From assembly GCF_000716875.1 (NCBI RefSeq), contig NZ_JNWQ01000104.1, positions 1-28,791 of the forward strand: 28,791 nucleotides of DNA, written 5' to 3'. The notes beneath the pieces are model-generated. The model did no database searches and had not been told where the DNA came from. It saw only the letters and a list, made by a program, of their open reading frames with translations. This document shows positions 1-9,400 of the stretch, piece after piece. Source of the stretch: Streptomyces novaecaesareae. Its GTDB lineage: Bacteria > Actinomycetota > Actinomycetes > Streptomycetales > Streptomycetaceae. Position numbers and translations under genes: made by a program. Within the stretch, counting starts at the first letter, position 1; every line of letters begins with the position of its first letter.

Positions 1-685
1 GCCACCGCCACCGCCGGCCCCCGACGCGACCCCGGCACCGCAGGCCGGCCCGGACGTGTCCGTCGACGCCCAGCCCAACCCCGGCTACGTCGGCGGCCAC
101 GTGACCGTCAGCTACACCGTCCGCAACACCGGGCAGGCCCTCGCGACCGGGCTGCGCCTCACCCTCGGCCTGCCCGCGGGAGTGCCCACCGAGGCCCTGC
201 CCCCGGGCTGCCGGGCCGGGAGCTGCACGCTGGCCGACCTGCGCCCGGGCGGCAGCCAGGTGGTCCGGGTGGTGCTGTCACCCGTGGCCGCGCTGGACAC
301 CACCGTCACCGCGGAACTGACCACCACCGGCACCGACGCCGCCCCGGGACCGCACCGGGCGAGCACCCCGCTGCGCATCCTCCAGCCCCGCATCGTCGCC
401 GTCCCGCCCATCGGCAAGCCCGGCTTCGTGACCTCCGTCCGCGGCGTGGACTTCCCGCCCGGGGTGCCGGTGCGGTTCACCTGGCAGCCCGGCATCACCG
501 CCGCGGCGGCGCCCACCCACCCGCGGGACGACGGGACCTTCGCGGGCCAGCTGCTCATCCTCCCCAAGGACGAGACCGGCCCGCGGACCATCACCGCCGA
601 CGGCCCCGGATTCTCCCCGGTGACCTGCCCCTTCCTGGTGGTCGAGGGCAGCATCGGCCCGCCGGGGGAGGTGGAGCGGCGGTGA
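1..685 (+). CDS. Pro-rich, CARDB/DUF11-like repeat protein of the CIS cluster (5' end outside window)
   Basis: The frame is open from position 2, so only the C-terminal ~227 residues are present and the start is missing. The visible part opens with a Pro/Ala-rich linker. A DUF11/CARDB-like beta-sandwich follows (motif VTVSYTVRNTGQA with the typical alternating hydrophobic pattern), then a second Ig-like segment ending in a VEG strand. There is no catalytic motif, membrane segment or lipobox in the visible part. The stop codon overlaps the GTG of the DUF4255 gene (GTGA at 682-685), so the two are probably translationally coupled and this gene belongs to the CIS operon. Its role is unknown. Adhesive or structural repeat proteins of this type usually bind other proteins or surfaces, which is inference here. 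Confidence 0.7.
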   Translation, partial: PPPPPAPDATPAPQAGPDVSVDAQPNPGYVGGHVTVSYTVRNTGQALATGLRLTLGLPAGVPTEALPPGCRAGSCTLADLRPGGSQVVRVVLSPVAALDTTVTAELTTTGTDAAPGPHRASTPLRILQPRIVAVPPIGKPGFVTSVRGVDFPPGVPVRFTWQPGITAAAAPTHPRDDGTFAGQLLILPKDETGPRTITADGPGFSPVTCPFLVVEGSIGPPGEVERR

Positions 686-1392
686 TCCACGAGGTCGACG
701 AGGCGCTGCGGCTGCTGCTCGCCGAGGCCGGTCTGCCCGAACGCGGCGTCGAGGTGGCCTTCGACGCGCCCACCCGCGACTTCACCGCCCGGCGCACCGC
801 GCCGACGGTCAGCGTCTTCCTCTACGGGATCCGCGAGGAGACGGGCCGTCGGCAGGCCGGCACCGTCGCGGAGCACGACGCCGACGGCATGGTGGTCGGC
901 CACCGCGCCGCGCCCCGCTGGTTCGAGCTGGCCTACCTGGTCACCGTCTGGACCAACCGGCCGCAGGACGAGCACCGGCTGCTGGCCGAAGTACTGCAGT
1001 GCCTGACCGCCGTGGACGCGCTGCCCGCCCGGGTGCTCACCGGGACGCTCGCCGAGCAGGGACTGACCGTCGGGCTCGACATCGCGGGGCGCGACACGGG
1101 CCTGCCCTCGGTGTCCGACGTCTGGTCGGCACTCGGCGGGGAGCTGCGGCCCTCGATCGACCTCCGGCTGCTCGCCCCGCTGCCCGGCGGACGCACCCCG
1201 GCCGGGCCGCCGGTCACCGAGGGCCTGGTGGTGCACGTCGAGGACACCGGCCGGGAGGACGCGGCGGGCACCGGCGGTCCGGGCCGCCGACTGCGCTACC
1301 ACGGCGGCGCGGACCCCGGACGGGACGGCTTCGCCGCGCCCCGGGACCGCGGGCTGCCGCCGGGCCGCCGATCGCGGGGCGGGGCGCGATGA
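682..1392 (+). CDS. DUF4255 (Pvc16-type) CIS sheath-terminator/cap protein
   Basis: The 236-residue product has the DUF4255 / Pvc16 N-terminal domain over residues ~1-185: an opening IHEVDEALRLLL helix, then FLYGIREE, a WFELAYLVTVW strand and a PSIDLRLLAPLP segment. In PVC/Afp-type systems this family caps the distal end of the sheath-tube. The last ~45 residues are a Gly/Arg-rich tail with no predicted fold. The GTG start overlaps the preceding stop (GTGA), and the stop overlaps the ATG of the AAA+ ATPase (ATGA at 1389-1392). Cap and ATPase genes are also neighbours in other eCIS clusters, which supports the call. Confidence 0.88.
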   Translation: MIHEVDEALRLLLAEAGLPERGVEVAFDAPTRDFTARRTAPTVSVFLYGIREETGRRQAGTVAEHDADGMVVGHRAAPRWFELAYLVTVWTNRPQDEHRLLAEVLQCLTAVDALPARVLTGTLAEQGLTVGLDIAGRDTGLPSVSDVWSALGGELRPSIDLRLLAPLPGGRTPAGPPVTEGLVVHVEDTGREDAAGTGGPGRRLRYHGGADPGRDGFAAPRDRGLPPGRRSRGGAR

Positions 1393-3590
1393 GCCTCGAC
1401 CTCGGACCGGCGACGCGGGCCGCGCAGGCCGCGCCGACCGCTGTGCCGGTGTCGGCCACGGACGGGGCACCGGCCGGGCCCGGGCAGCTCTGGGAGCGCC
1501 TGCACCGGGTCGAGCAACGGGTCCGCACCGCGGTGCGCGAGCGCCGGGCCGAGGACCCGGACCCGGACGACCCGTACCGGGGCCAGTACCTCGGCCCGGA
1601 GGCGGTGGACCGGATCCTGGCGGCCTCCGCCACGGTGCACGGCGGTGGTACGGCCCCCGGCGGCGCTGCGGGCGGTAGTACGGCCCTCGGGGACGGGCCC
1701 GCGCCGCCGCCCGGTTCGCGGCTCGCCCGGCTCGTCGACGCCTTCGGGCTGCTCCCGGTGGACCTCGACATCCTGCTGGTGGCCCTCGCCCCCGACCTCG
1801 ACGCCCGCTTCGAACAGCTCTACGGCTACCTCAACGACGACCTGACCCGCCGCCGGGCGACCATCGGGCTGGCCCTCGAACTGTGCGGACTGCCCGGGGC
1901 CGGGGCGGGCCGCTTCCGCTTCTCCGTACGGGCCCCGCTGATCGCCGGCGGCCTCCTGGAGGTCTCCGAGCCGGAGCGCCCGCTGCTCTCCCGCACCCTG
2001 CGCGTGCCGGACCGGGTGACGGCCCATCTGCTCGGCGACGACGAGCCGGACGGTGCGCTCGCCGGGGTGGCCCACCGCGCCGTACCCGGGGCGCGTCCCC
2101 GGCCCCCCGTCGAGCGGCTGCGCGCCGCGGCGGCGTACGGCGGGCCGGTGCACCTGCTGGACCGGAGCGGGACGGCCGGCCCGCTGGCCGTGGCCGCCCT
2201 CGCGGCCGACGGCCCGCCGCCCCTGGTCGTCGACGCCGCCGCGCTGGCCGCCCGCCCGTCCGCGGGTGTCGTGCGGGTGCTCGCCCGCGAGGCGCGGCTG
2301 GGCGGCTGCGGTGTGGTGCTCGGCCCGCTGGACCGGCTCGAACCCGAACGGCCCGAGCGGGCCGCCCTGTTGCGGGAGCTGTGTGCGGAACTCGCCGGTG
2401 TCCCGCTGATCGTGTACGGCCCGCAGGTGTGGGATCCGGCCTGGGCGCGGGAGAGCCCCGTGGTGGTCACCGTCCCGCCGCCGGACGCGCGCGACCGGGC
2501 CGAGCAGTGGGCCCGCGCGCTGGCCGCCGCGCGGACGCCGCTGAGCGAGGAGGCGTCGACCGAGGGGGCATTGAGCGAGGGGGCGTTGACCGAGAAGGAG
2601 CTGGCCGAGGCGGTGGCCGCCTACCGGGTGGACCAGGAGCAGGTGGAGCGGGCCGCCGCGGTGGCGGCCCGGACGGCGGTCGCCGAGCGGCGCCCGGTGC
2701 GCGCCGAGGACCTGCGGGCCGCCGTCCGGGCGCAGAACGCCGCCGGATTGGCCCGGCTCGCCCGCCGGATCGAGCCCGCGGTCGGCTGGGCCGACCTGGT
2801 CCTGCCCGACCCCACCGCCGGCCGGCTGCGCGAACTTGTGCTGCGGGCCCGGCACCGCGACCAGGTGCTCGGGCAGTGGCGGATGCGCCCGGGCGGCGGC
2901 CGGGGCAACGGGGTGATCGCCCTGTTCGCGGGGGAGTCGGGCACCGGCAAGACGATGTCCGCCGAGGTCGTCGCCGCGGAACTCGGCATGGAGCTGTACG
3001 TCGTGGACCTGTCCACCGTGGTCGACAAGTACATCGGCGAGACCGAGAAGAACCTGGAACGGATCTTCACCGAGGCCGCCCAGGTGAACGGCGTCCTGCT
3101 GTTCGACGAGGCGGACGCGCTGTTCGGCAAGCGCTCGCAGGTCAAGGACGCCCACGACCGCCACGCCAACGTGGAGACGGCCTACCTGCTCCAGCGCATG
3201 GAGTCCTTCGAGGGCATCGCGGTGCTGACGTCCAACCTGCGGGCCAACCTCGACGAGGCGTTCACCCGCCGGCTGGACGTGATCGCGGAGTTCCCGCTGC
3301 CGGACGAGGCGCAGCGGCGGGTGCTGTGGGACCGCTGCCTGGGGCCGCGGCTGCCCCGCGGTGACGACCTCGACCTGGACTTCTGCGCCCGGCACTTCGA
3401 GCTCACCGGCGGCTCCATCCGGGCCTGTGCCGTCTCCGCGGCCTACCTGGCCGCCGGGACGGGCGCCCCGCTGGGCATGGCGCAGCTGGTCGCGGCGGTG
3501 GTCGGCGAGTACCGCAAGCTCGGGCGGCTGGTGCTGGAGAGCGAGTTCGGGCCGTGGCTGGGCGTCCTGGGGGAGGGCGGACGCGGCTGA
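1389..3590 (+). CDS. AAA+ ATPase of CIS (Pvc15-like)
   Basis: The 733-residue ATPase uses the ATG at 1389 that overlaps the previous stop. The frame stays open further upstream, but only as a shadow of the DUF4255 gene. Residues ~1-250 are helical with Ala/Gly linkers. Around residues 254-400 lies a degenerate AAA-like module (VHLLDRSGTAGP in place of a P-loop). Two short repeats rich in Ser/Glu/Thr (STEGALSEGALTE) form a linker at ~380-400. The C-terminal module is intact: Walker A GESGTGKT at 515-522, Walker B VLLFDEAD at 569-576, a sensor-1-like VLTSN and an arginine-finger region FTRRLD. In eCIS clusters this ATPase is conserved and thought to assist assembly or cargo handling. It is the last gene before a 205-bp gap. 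Confidence 0.92.
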   Translation: MSLDLGPATRAAQAAPTAVPVSATDGAPAGPGQLWERLHRVEQRVRTAVRERRAEDPDPDDPYRGQYLGPEAVDRILAASATVHGGGTAPGGAAGGSTALGDGPAPPPGSRLARLVDAFGLLPVDLDILLVALAPDLDARFEQLYGYLNDDLTRRRATIGLALELCGLPGAGAGRFRFSVRAPLIAGGLLEVSEPERPLLSRTLRVPDRVTAHLLGDDEPDGALAGVAHRAVPGARPRPPVERLRAAAAYGGPVHLLDRSGTAGPLAVAALAADGPPPLVVDAAALAARPSAGVVRVLAREARLGGCGVVLGPLDRLEPERPERAALLRELCAELAGVPLIVYGPQVWDPAWARESPVVVTVPPPDARDRAEQWARALAAARTPLSEEASTEGALSEGALTEKELAEAVAAYRVDQEQVERAAAVAARTAVAERRPVRAEDLRAAVRAQNAAGLARLARRIEPAVGWADLVLPDPTAGRLRELVLRARHRDQVLGQWRMRPGGGRGNGVIALFAGESGTGKTMSAEVVAAELGMELYVVDLSTVVDKYIGETEKNLERIFTEAAQVNGVLLFDEADALFGKRSQVKDAHDRHANVETAYLLQRMESFEGIAVLTSNLRANLDEAFTRRLDVIAEFPLPDEAQRRVLWDRCLGPRLPRGDDLDLDFCARHFELTGGSIRACAVSAAYLAAGTGAPLGMAQLVAAVVGEYRKLGRLVLESEFGPWLGVLGEGGRG

Positions 3591-3795
3591 GCGGCGCGTC
3601 CGGTCCGCCCGCCCGGCCTGCCGCCGCCCCCGCTCGGCGGGGTGCCGGTGGTGCCCGTGTTACCCGTGGGTACCGGCGGTGGTGCCCGCCGGGGCAAACG
3701 TTCCTGCCCCCGGTCCGGGACCTCGGGACATGTCCCCGGTCGGCGCCCCGGCAGCAGACTCGGGGGCGAATGACTGGCCACCCGAAGGAGCGCGT
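3591..3795 (+). promoter_or_regulatory. Intergenic region before the sheath gene, with two 12-bp palindromes
   Basis: This 205-bp non-coding gap is the longest inside the CIS cluster and separates cap/ATPase from the structural genes, so it is a natural place for an internal promoter. It contains two perfect palindromes, TACCCGTGGGTA (3661-3672) and GGGACATGTCCC (3725-3736), centred 64 bp apart. No convincing -35/-10 pair was found. A good ribosome binding site, GAAGGAG (3784-3790), lies 5 nt before the sheath ATG. The palindromes could be operators or simply features of GC-rich sequence. Confidence 0.45.
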
Positions 3796-5346
3796 ATGCC
3801 GTCGTACCTCACCCCGGGCGTGTACGTGGAGGAGGTCCAGTCCGGTGCCCGGCCGATCGAGGGCGTCGGCACGGCCGTCGCCGCCTTCGTCGGCTTCGCC
3901 GAGACCGGCCCCTTCCACGAGCCCACGCTGGTGACCAACTGGGACCAGTACGTCCAGCGGTTCGGCGGGTTCACCGAGGGCACCTACCTGGCGCACGCCG
4001 TGTACGGCTACTTCGCCAACGGTGGCGGCTCCGCCTACGTCGTACGCGTCGGCGACCCGGCCCGGCGGGCCTCCGGCGTCGCCCCCGCCCCCGCCGTCAG
4101 CGCGCCCCCGCCCGTCGCGATCGCCGGCTTCCTCTTCTCGGCCCTGCCCGGTGCGGGCGGCGAGGTGTCCGTCGAGATCGCCGACGTCGAGGGCGAGAAC
4201 GTCCCCGAGGACCGGTTCCGACTGCTGGTCCGCCGGGGCGGCGAGATCGCGGAGACGTACGACGTCTCGACCCGCAAGAGCACCAAGGGCTACGTCGTCA
4301 CCCAGCTGCGCGAATCCAAGCTGGTCGCGGTCGCCGAACAGCCCGGCACCGCGCCGAGCCGCCCCGAGCGCCGTACCCACGCCCTCGCCGCCGCCCCCGC
4401 ACCCGCGACCGGGCCGGTCGCGGCCCCCGCCACCCGGCTCGACCCCGCCGAGTACGTCGGCGACGCCGCCGCCCGTACCGGCTTCTCCGGCCTGGAGGCG
4501 ATCGACGAGATCACCATGGTCGCGGTGCCCGACCTGATGAGCGCCTACCAGCGCGGCGACCTCGACGGCGAGGGCCTGCGGACGGTGCAGCTGGCGGTGA
4601 TGTCGCACTGCGAGCAGATGGGCGACCGGATCGCCGTCCTGGACCCGCCGCCCGGCCTGAACGCCCAGCGGATGCGCACCTGGCGGCAGGAGGAGGCGGG
4701 CTTCGACTCCCGCTACGCCGCGCTCTACTACCCGTGGATCAAGGTGTTCGACCCGGCGAGCGGCCGCAACGTGCTGGTCCCGCCGAGCGGGCACGTCGCC
4801 GGGGTGTGGGCGCGCAGCGACGCCGAACGCGGCGTGCACAAGGCGCCCGCCAACGAGGTCATCCGCGGCGCGGTGGACCTGGAGATCCGCCTCAGCAAGG
4901 GCGAGCAGGACCTGCTGAACCCGATCGGCGTCAACTGCGTACGGGCGTTCCCCGGGCGCGGCATCCGGATCTGGGGCGCGCGCACCCTCTCCTCCGACCC
5001 GGCCTGGCGCTACCTGAACGTGCGCCGACTGTTCAACTACCTGGAGGAATCGATCCTCCTGGGGACCCAGTGGGTGGTCTTCGAACCCAACGACGACCGG
5101 CTGTGGTCCAGTATCCGCCGCAACATCACCGCGTTCCTCACCGAGGAGTGGCGGCGCGGGGCGCTGTTCGGCCAGACCGCGGCCGAGGCCTTCTACGTCA
5201 AGTGCGACCGCGACAACAACCCGCCGGAGTCCATCGACCTCGGCCAGGTGGTCTGCGAGATCGGGGTCTCCCCGGTGAAGCCCGCGGAGTTCGTGGTGTT
5301 CCGGCTGTCCCAGTTCTCCGACAGCACGAGCCTCGTCAACGAGTGA
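3796..5346 (+). CDS. Contractile tail sheath protein
   Basis: The 516-residue product is a phage tail sheath family protein. The N-terminal signature YLTPGVYVEEVQSGARPIEG and a following VAAFVGFAETGP strand are typical. An Ala/Pro-rich insert sits at ~180-220. The conserved C-terminal sheath domain begins near GARTLSSDPAWRYLNVRRL and continues through LLGTQWVVFEPNDDRLW to the VSPVKPAEFVVFRLSQF end strand, which in solved sheaths interlocks neighbouring subunits. The start is fixed by GAAGGAG 5 nt upstream of ATG; the longer open frame upstream is non-coding. On contraction the sheath drives the inner tube outward. It is followed by the tube gene after 75 bp. Confidence 0.97.
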   Translation: MPSYLTPGVYVEEVQSGARPIEGVGTAVAAFVGFAETGPFHEPTLVTNWDQYVQRFGGFTEGTYLAHAVYGYFANGGGSAYVVRVGDPARRASGVAPAPAVSAPPPVAIAGFLFSALPGAGGEVSVEIADVEGENVPEDRFRLLVRRGGEIAETYDVSTRKSTKGYVVTQLRESKLVAVAEQPGTAPSRPERRTHALAAAPAPATGPVAAPATRLDPAEYVGDAAARTGFSGLEAIDEITMVAVPDLMSAYQRGDLDGEGLRTVQLAVMSHCEQMGDRIAVLDPPPGLNAQRMRTWRQEEAGFDSRYAALYYPWIKVFDPASGRNVLVPPSGHVAGVWARSDAERGVHKAPANEVIRGAVDLEIRLSKGEQDLLNPIGVNCVRAFPGRGIRIWGARTLSSDPAWRYLNVRRLFNYLEESILLGTQWVVFEPNDDRLWSSIRRNITAFLTEEWRRGALFGQTAAEAFYVKCDRDNNPPESIDLGQVVCEIGVSPVKPAEFVVFRLSQFSDSTSLVNE

Positions 5347-5421
5347 CCACACCACACCACCGGCACGGTCGGCACCCCGTCGGCACGACGCCGGCGACTC
5401 ATCGGAAGGTGACAACCAGCA

Positions 5422-5862
5422 ATGGCTGAAGGCGATCCGCTCTCCACACACATATTCGGCGTCCAACTCGGCGGCTACAACGTCGAGTCCGTCAAGGAGG
5501 TCAGCAACCTGACGGTCGATCAGGAGGTCGTCGAGTACAAGCAGGTGACCCAGGAGGGGAAACTGATCGTCCGCAAGCAGCCCGGCGCCCGGCTGCCCGG
5601 CGAGGTGACGATCACCCGCGGCCTCGACAAGAGCGGCGCGTTCACGAACTGGATCAAGGAGACCCTCAACAACGGGGCGATCAACACCGCGCGGCAGAAC
5701 CTCACCATCGAGGTCAAGGACACCACCGGCGCCACGCTGCGGCGGATCCAGTTGACCAACGCCTGGGCGAGCCGCTGGGAGGGCCCCACGCTCACCGCGG
5801 GCGAGTCCAGCGCCGCGACGGAGACCGTGACCATCGTGTTCGAAGAGATCAGCGTCGAGTGA
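5422..5862 (+). CDS. Inner tube protein, first paralog (Hcp/gp19-like)
   Basis: The 146-residue protein belongs to the phage tail tube / conserved phage tail region family that forms the inner tube. The IFGVQLGGYNVESVKEVSNL start, the GEVTITRGLDKSGAFTNWI middle and the RIQLTNAWASRWEGPTL end match the tube fold (two beta-sheets plus one helix). Its place directly after the sheath marks it as the main tube subunit. A second, divergent copy lies at 9963. An AAGGTGA Shine-Dalgarno lies ~8 nt before the ATG. The stop overlaps the GTG of the next gene (GTGA at 5859-5862). Confidence 0.95.
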   Translation: MAEGDPLSTHIFGVQLGGYNVESVKEVSNLTVDQEVVEYKQVTQEGKLIVRKQPGARLPGEVTITRGLDKSGAFTNWIKETLNNGAINTARQNLTIEVKDTTGATLRRIQLTNAWASRWEGPTLTAGESSAATETVTIVFEEISVE

Positions 5863-6344
5863 GGCGGAAGATCGGCCTGGACGAACTGCTGGAACGGGCC
5901 CCGGCCCAGCAGAACACGGCGCCGCAGCAGCAGGCCCCGGGGCAGGCGGCGCCGGCCGGTCCCCGGGCCCAGGCGCCGCACACCGAGTTCGAGTTCGAGC
6001 TGCCGCTCGGCTACGTCGACGACGAGGGCACCGTGCACCGACACGGCACCATGCGCCTGGCCACCGCCCGCGACGAGCTGATGCCGCAGATCGACCTGCG
6101 GGTCAAGGAGAACCCGGCGTACCTGAGCGTGGTGCTGCTCAGCCACGTGATCACCAGGCTCGGCGACGTCACCGACGTGCACGCCGGGATCGTCGAGCGG
6201 ATGTACGCCACCGACGTCGCGTTCCTCCAGGACCTCTACCAGCGGATCAACAGCGAGGGCCACACGCGCGCCGCGGTGACCTGCCCGCACTGCGACGGCG
6301 CCTTCGAGGTCGACCTCGCCGGTGGGCGCCTGGGGGAATCGTGA
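5859..6344 (+). CDS. CIS tail assembly protein with C-terminal CxxC motif
   Basis: This 161-residue protein starts at a GTG overlapping the tube stop. Residues ~15-45 form a Gln/Pro/Ala-rich disordered linker. A compact domain follows (FEFELPLGYVDDEGTVHRHG, then helices with VVLLSHVITRLGDV), and the C-terminus carries a half zinc-ribbon, CPHC at residues 142-145. The position between tube and tape-measure region, followed by a tiny partner gene, resembles the tail assembly chaperone position in phages. That role is inferred from location. The domain pattern is one commonly seen in actinobacterial CIS clusters. Only one Cys pair is present, so metal binding would need a dimer or other ligands. 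Confidence 0.75.
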   Translation: MRRKIGLDELLERAPAQQNTAPQQQAPGQAAPAGPRAQAPHTEFEFELPLGYVDDEGTVHRHGTMRLATARDELMPQIDLRVKENPAYLSVVLLSHVITRLGDVTDVHAGIVERMYATDVAFLQDLYQRINSEGHTRAAVTCPHCDGAFEVDLAGGRLGES

Positions 6345-6499
6345 CGTACGCGCCTGCTCGGCTGTACGAGGAGATCGCGTACATCGCCTACCACTTCCAC
6401 TGGCAGCGGGAGGACATCCTCGACCTGACCCACCGGGAACGCGGGCAGTGGGTGCGCGAGATCGCGCGGCTCAACACCCGTGTCAGCGAAGGCGGGTGA
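6341..6499 (+). CDS. DUF6760-type small CIS protein
   Basis: This 52-residue protein begins at a GTG overlapping the preceding stop (GTGA at 6341-6344) and ends overlapping the next GTG (GTGA at 6496-6499). It has the aromatic helix EEIAYIAYHFHWQREDILDL followed by THRERGQWVREIARLN. This matches what I recall of the DUF6760 family, which is found in phage-tail-like clusters. The exact overlaps on both sides support it as a real gene. With its neighbour it resembles the paired tail-assembly chaperones of phages, here as two separate genes. Function is unproven. Confidence 0.82.
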   Translation: MTYAPARLYEEIAYIAYHFHWQREDILDLTHRERGQWVREIARLNTRVSEGG

Positions 6500-9400
6500 G
6501 CAGGGTGGGGCTGAGGGACTGGATCGGCCGCCGCAGGGCGGGCGACGGGGACGGCGGTTCGGCGGGCGGCGGTACGGAGGTCGGCGCCGCCCCGGTCGGT
6601 GACGCCGACGGTGCCGGGCCGCGGCGACCGGCGGGGGACGGGGGGTGGCGCGCCGTGCGGCCGCTGGTCCCGACCCTGGCCGGGGCCCCGCACGGGGTCA
6701 GCGACGGCCTGCGGTTCCGGTCCCGGCTCTCCGCCTGGCAGGACCCCTCGCTGTGCGGCCCGCTCGGCCACGCCGTCCTGCCCTCCGCCCCGGTGGGGAT
6801 CCTGCGGGCGGTGGCGACACCGGTCTCGACGGCCGCCGTCTTCGGGGGCGGGGACGAACTCGCGCTGCCGGTCGTCAGCGGAGCGGTCGGGGCCGCAGGG
6901 GCGGAGCCGACGGCGGACGCGGACGACTCGGGGGAGTCGGGGGCGCCGAGGCGGGCGCGGCCGGTCCAGCGGTCCGGCGGGCTGCGGCGGCTTCCCGTCC
7001 GGTCGGTGCCGCGAACGACGCGCCCGGGCGGGACGGACCGGCCGGCGGCCTCGGCCGACAGCGACGGCAGTGCTCCTGCGGGCGGTGCGGAGCTCACCGC
7101 CCCGCGCCGCAGCGATGCTGCGGATCCGGCCGGCCCGGCCGGCCCGGCCCGCCCGGTGCGGCCAGCGCGCCCGGTGCGGCCGGTGCGGCCGCGCCCCGTC
7201 GGCGAGGCGCTGATCGTCGCGCGGCGCCCCGGGGCACTGGCCGCGCGCCCGGTGACGGTGGTCCCGGTGGCGACGGCCTCGGTGGCGACGGCCTCGGTGG
7301 CGACGGCCTCGGGACCGGGCCGGATGCCGGACGCCGTCGCCGGGCCGTCGAGCCCGGCGACGGAACCAGCGGACGGCCCGCGCCCGCCCGAGAACGGCGG
7401 AGCCGTCGCGCCGACGGCGGCCGGACCGGACGGAACCGCCGCGCCCACCCGGAGCGAGCCCGGCGGAGGAGTGGTCCAGCGGGCTGCCTCACCGGGCCAA
7501 CTCGCCCCTGCCCGCCCCGTCCTCGGCGCACCCCTGACCGCGCTGCCCGCGAGCGCCGCACCCGTGGCCGCCACCGGCCCCCGAGTCCCGGACACCGCGT
7601 CGGGTGGGCCGGCCATGCCGGTCGTCCCCGCCGATGCCCGGCCCACGGGCACGGGCACGGGCACCGGTACGGCCGGGCCCGAGCCCACCTACGGCTGGGG
7701 CACCCGCGCGACCACCGAGCCGACCGGTTCGGCAGCGCCCCGCCCCGCGCGCGGCCCCGACGGCGCGACTCCCGTCCAGCGCACGCCGTCCCGAGCCGGC
7801 GCCTCCTCGCCCGCACCGTCCTCGCCGACCGTCGAACGCGCCGAAGGCGCCGGACACCCACGCCCCGACCAGGCCCCCGCCCGTACGCGTGGCGGCCTCG
7901 GCGCGCCCCTGGACGCGCTGCCACCGACGGCAGCCACGCCGGGCCGCACCGCCCCGCTGCTCGGCGGGCGAGCACCGGTCCGGCGGATCACGGGCCCGAC
8001 GGCGGGCGCTGCCACCGGCGGCAACAGCGGCACCGGCGGCACCGATGCTGGGAGCGTGCCGTCGCAGAGCACGTCCGTCGCCCTGCCCCTGGTCGGTGAG
8101 GGGCCGCGGGTGCAGCGTGTTCAACGTGCCGTCGCGCGTTCCGGCGATGATTCGGCGGATGCGGCAGCCCGGCCTCAGGGCGGGGGTGGCGGTCGAGCCA
8201 CGGCGGTGCCCGCCGCTGCCGCGCCCCCGGTCGGCGAGGCGCCGCGTGTCCGGCGTGCTGTGCGGCGTTCCGGCGATGCTCCGGCGGTGTCGGCAGCCCG
8301 GCCCCGGAGTGGCGATGACGGACGGTCGGCAGGCCGGAACGGCCCGGCCGACACGGTCTCCGGTACGCCGTCCCACGGCATCGGTCGGGAGCACCGGCCG
8401 GGCGCTGCGCCGCAGCCGGTCGTCCCCGCGACCCGGGCGGGGAGCTCTGCCGGGGCCTCAGGCCAGGGCGGTGCTCCGCTGGGAGGCGGCACCCGTCCGG
8501 CGGTCGCCGTACGACCGGTGACCGGAGGCTGGGGTGTCCAGCGAGCCGTGGCGCTCACCGGGCCAAAGCGCGGGCTGATCGGCGAGCGCCCGATGAAGGT
8601 CGCCCTCGCAGCCCCGGTGATGCCGCCCGCGACCGGGGCCGCGACTGGAACCGGCGCAGGCGCAGCGGCGCCCGCCCCGCCCGTGGTCCCGGCAGTCTGG
8701 TCCAGGGCGCTCCAGCCGGGCACGGACGGCGAACCGGCCGCCGGGCCTGCGGTTGCGGTGCAGCGTTCGCGTTCGGGTTCGCGACAGACGCCGGGCGCCC
8801 GGGACAGCCGTACCGCCGTCGGGCAACCAACGCCACAGGGAAGCCCCGTGCGATCCGGTGTTTCGGGCGCCGCAGCGGTGCCGGAGCAGTCGTTCGGCGC
8901 GGGCGCGGTGCAGCGTTCGCGCGTGCGGGGTTCGTCGGCGGGAGGGGGTGGCCGGGTGGCGGCGGATCGGCCTTCGGAACAGGGGAGCCGGCTGTCGGGC
9001 CGTGCGTCCGGTCTGGTGCGCGGGGTCGTGGGTGCGGTGCAGCGTTCGCGTGCGTGGCGTCCCTCGGAGCGGGCGGACGGCCGGGTGAGGGCGGATCAGC
9101 CGTCGGAGCAAGGGCGTTCGGCGCAGAGCGGCCAGAGCGGCCAGGGTGGCTCGGCGCCATCGGCAGCCCGGCAGCCGCAGGGCGGCACTTCGGGTAGCAG
9201 TACGGCTGGCAGTACGGCCGCGGGCCGCCCGGCCGTGCAGCGTGCCGTCGCACCGGCGTCCGCCGGGCGCCCCAGGCCCGGCGGATCCGCCTCGCCGTCC
9301 GCCGTGGTGACGGTGCCGCGCCCGCCCGTGGTCCGGCTCACACCGCTGGCGGCGCCGTCGCTCCAGCGGCTTCCGGCCGCCTCCCCGCAGCCGCAGCCGT

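Noticed and set aside
999..1388. Longer N-terminus for the AAA+ ATPase
   Set aside because: This stretch reads the DUF4255 gene in another frame as Arg/Gly-rich noise; the ATG at 1389 with ATGA overlap is the natural start.
3403..5466. 687-residue open frame antisense to the sheath gene
   Set aside because: It runs opposite a certain sheath gene, has low-complexity Gly/Arg/Asp composition and no domain. Long antisense frames are expected when third positions are G or C.
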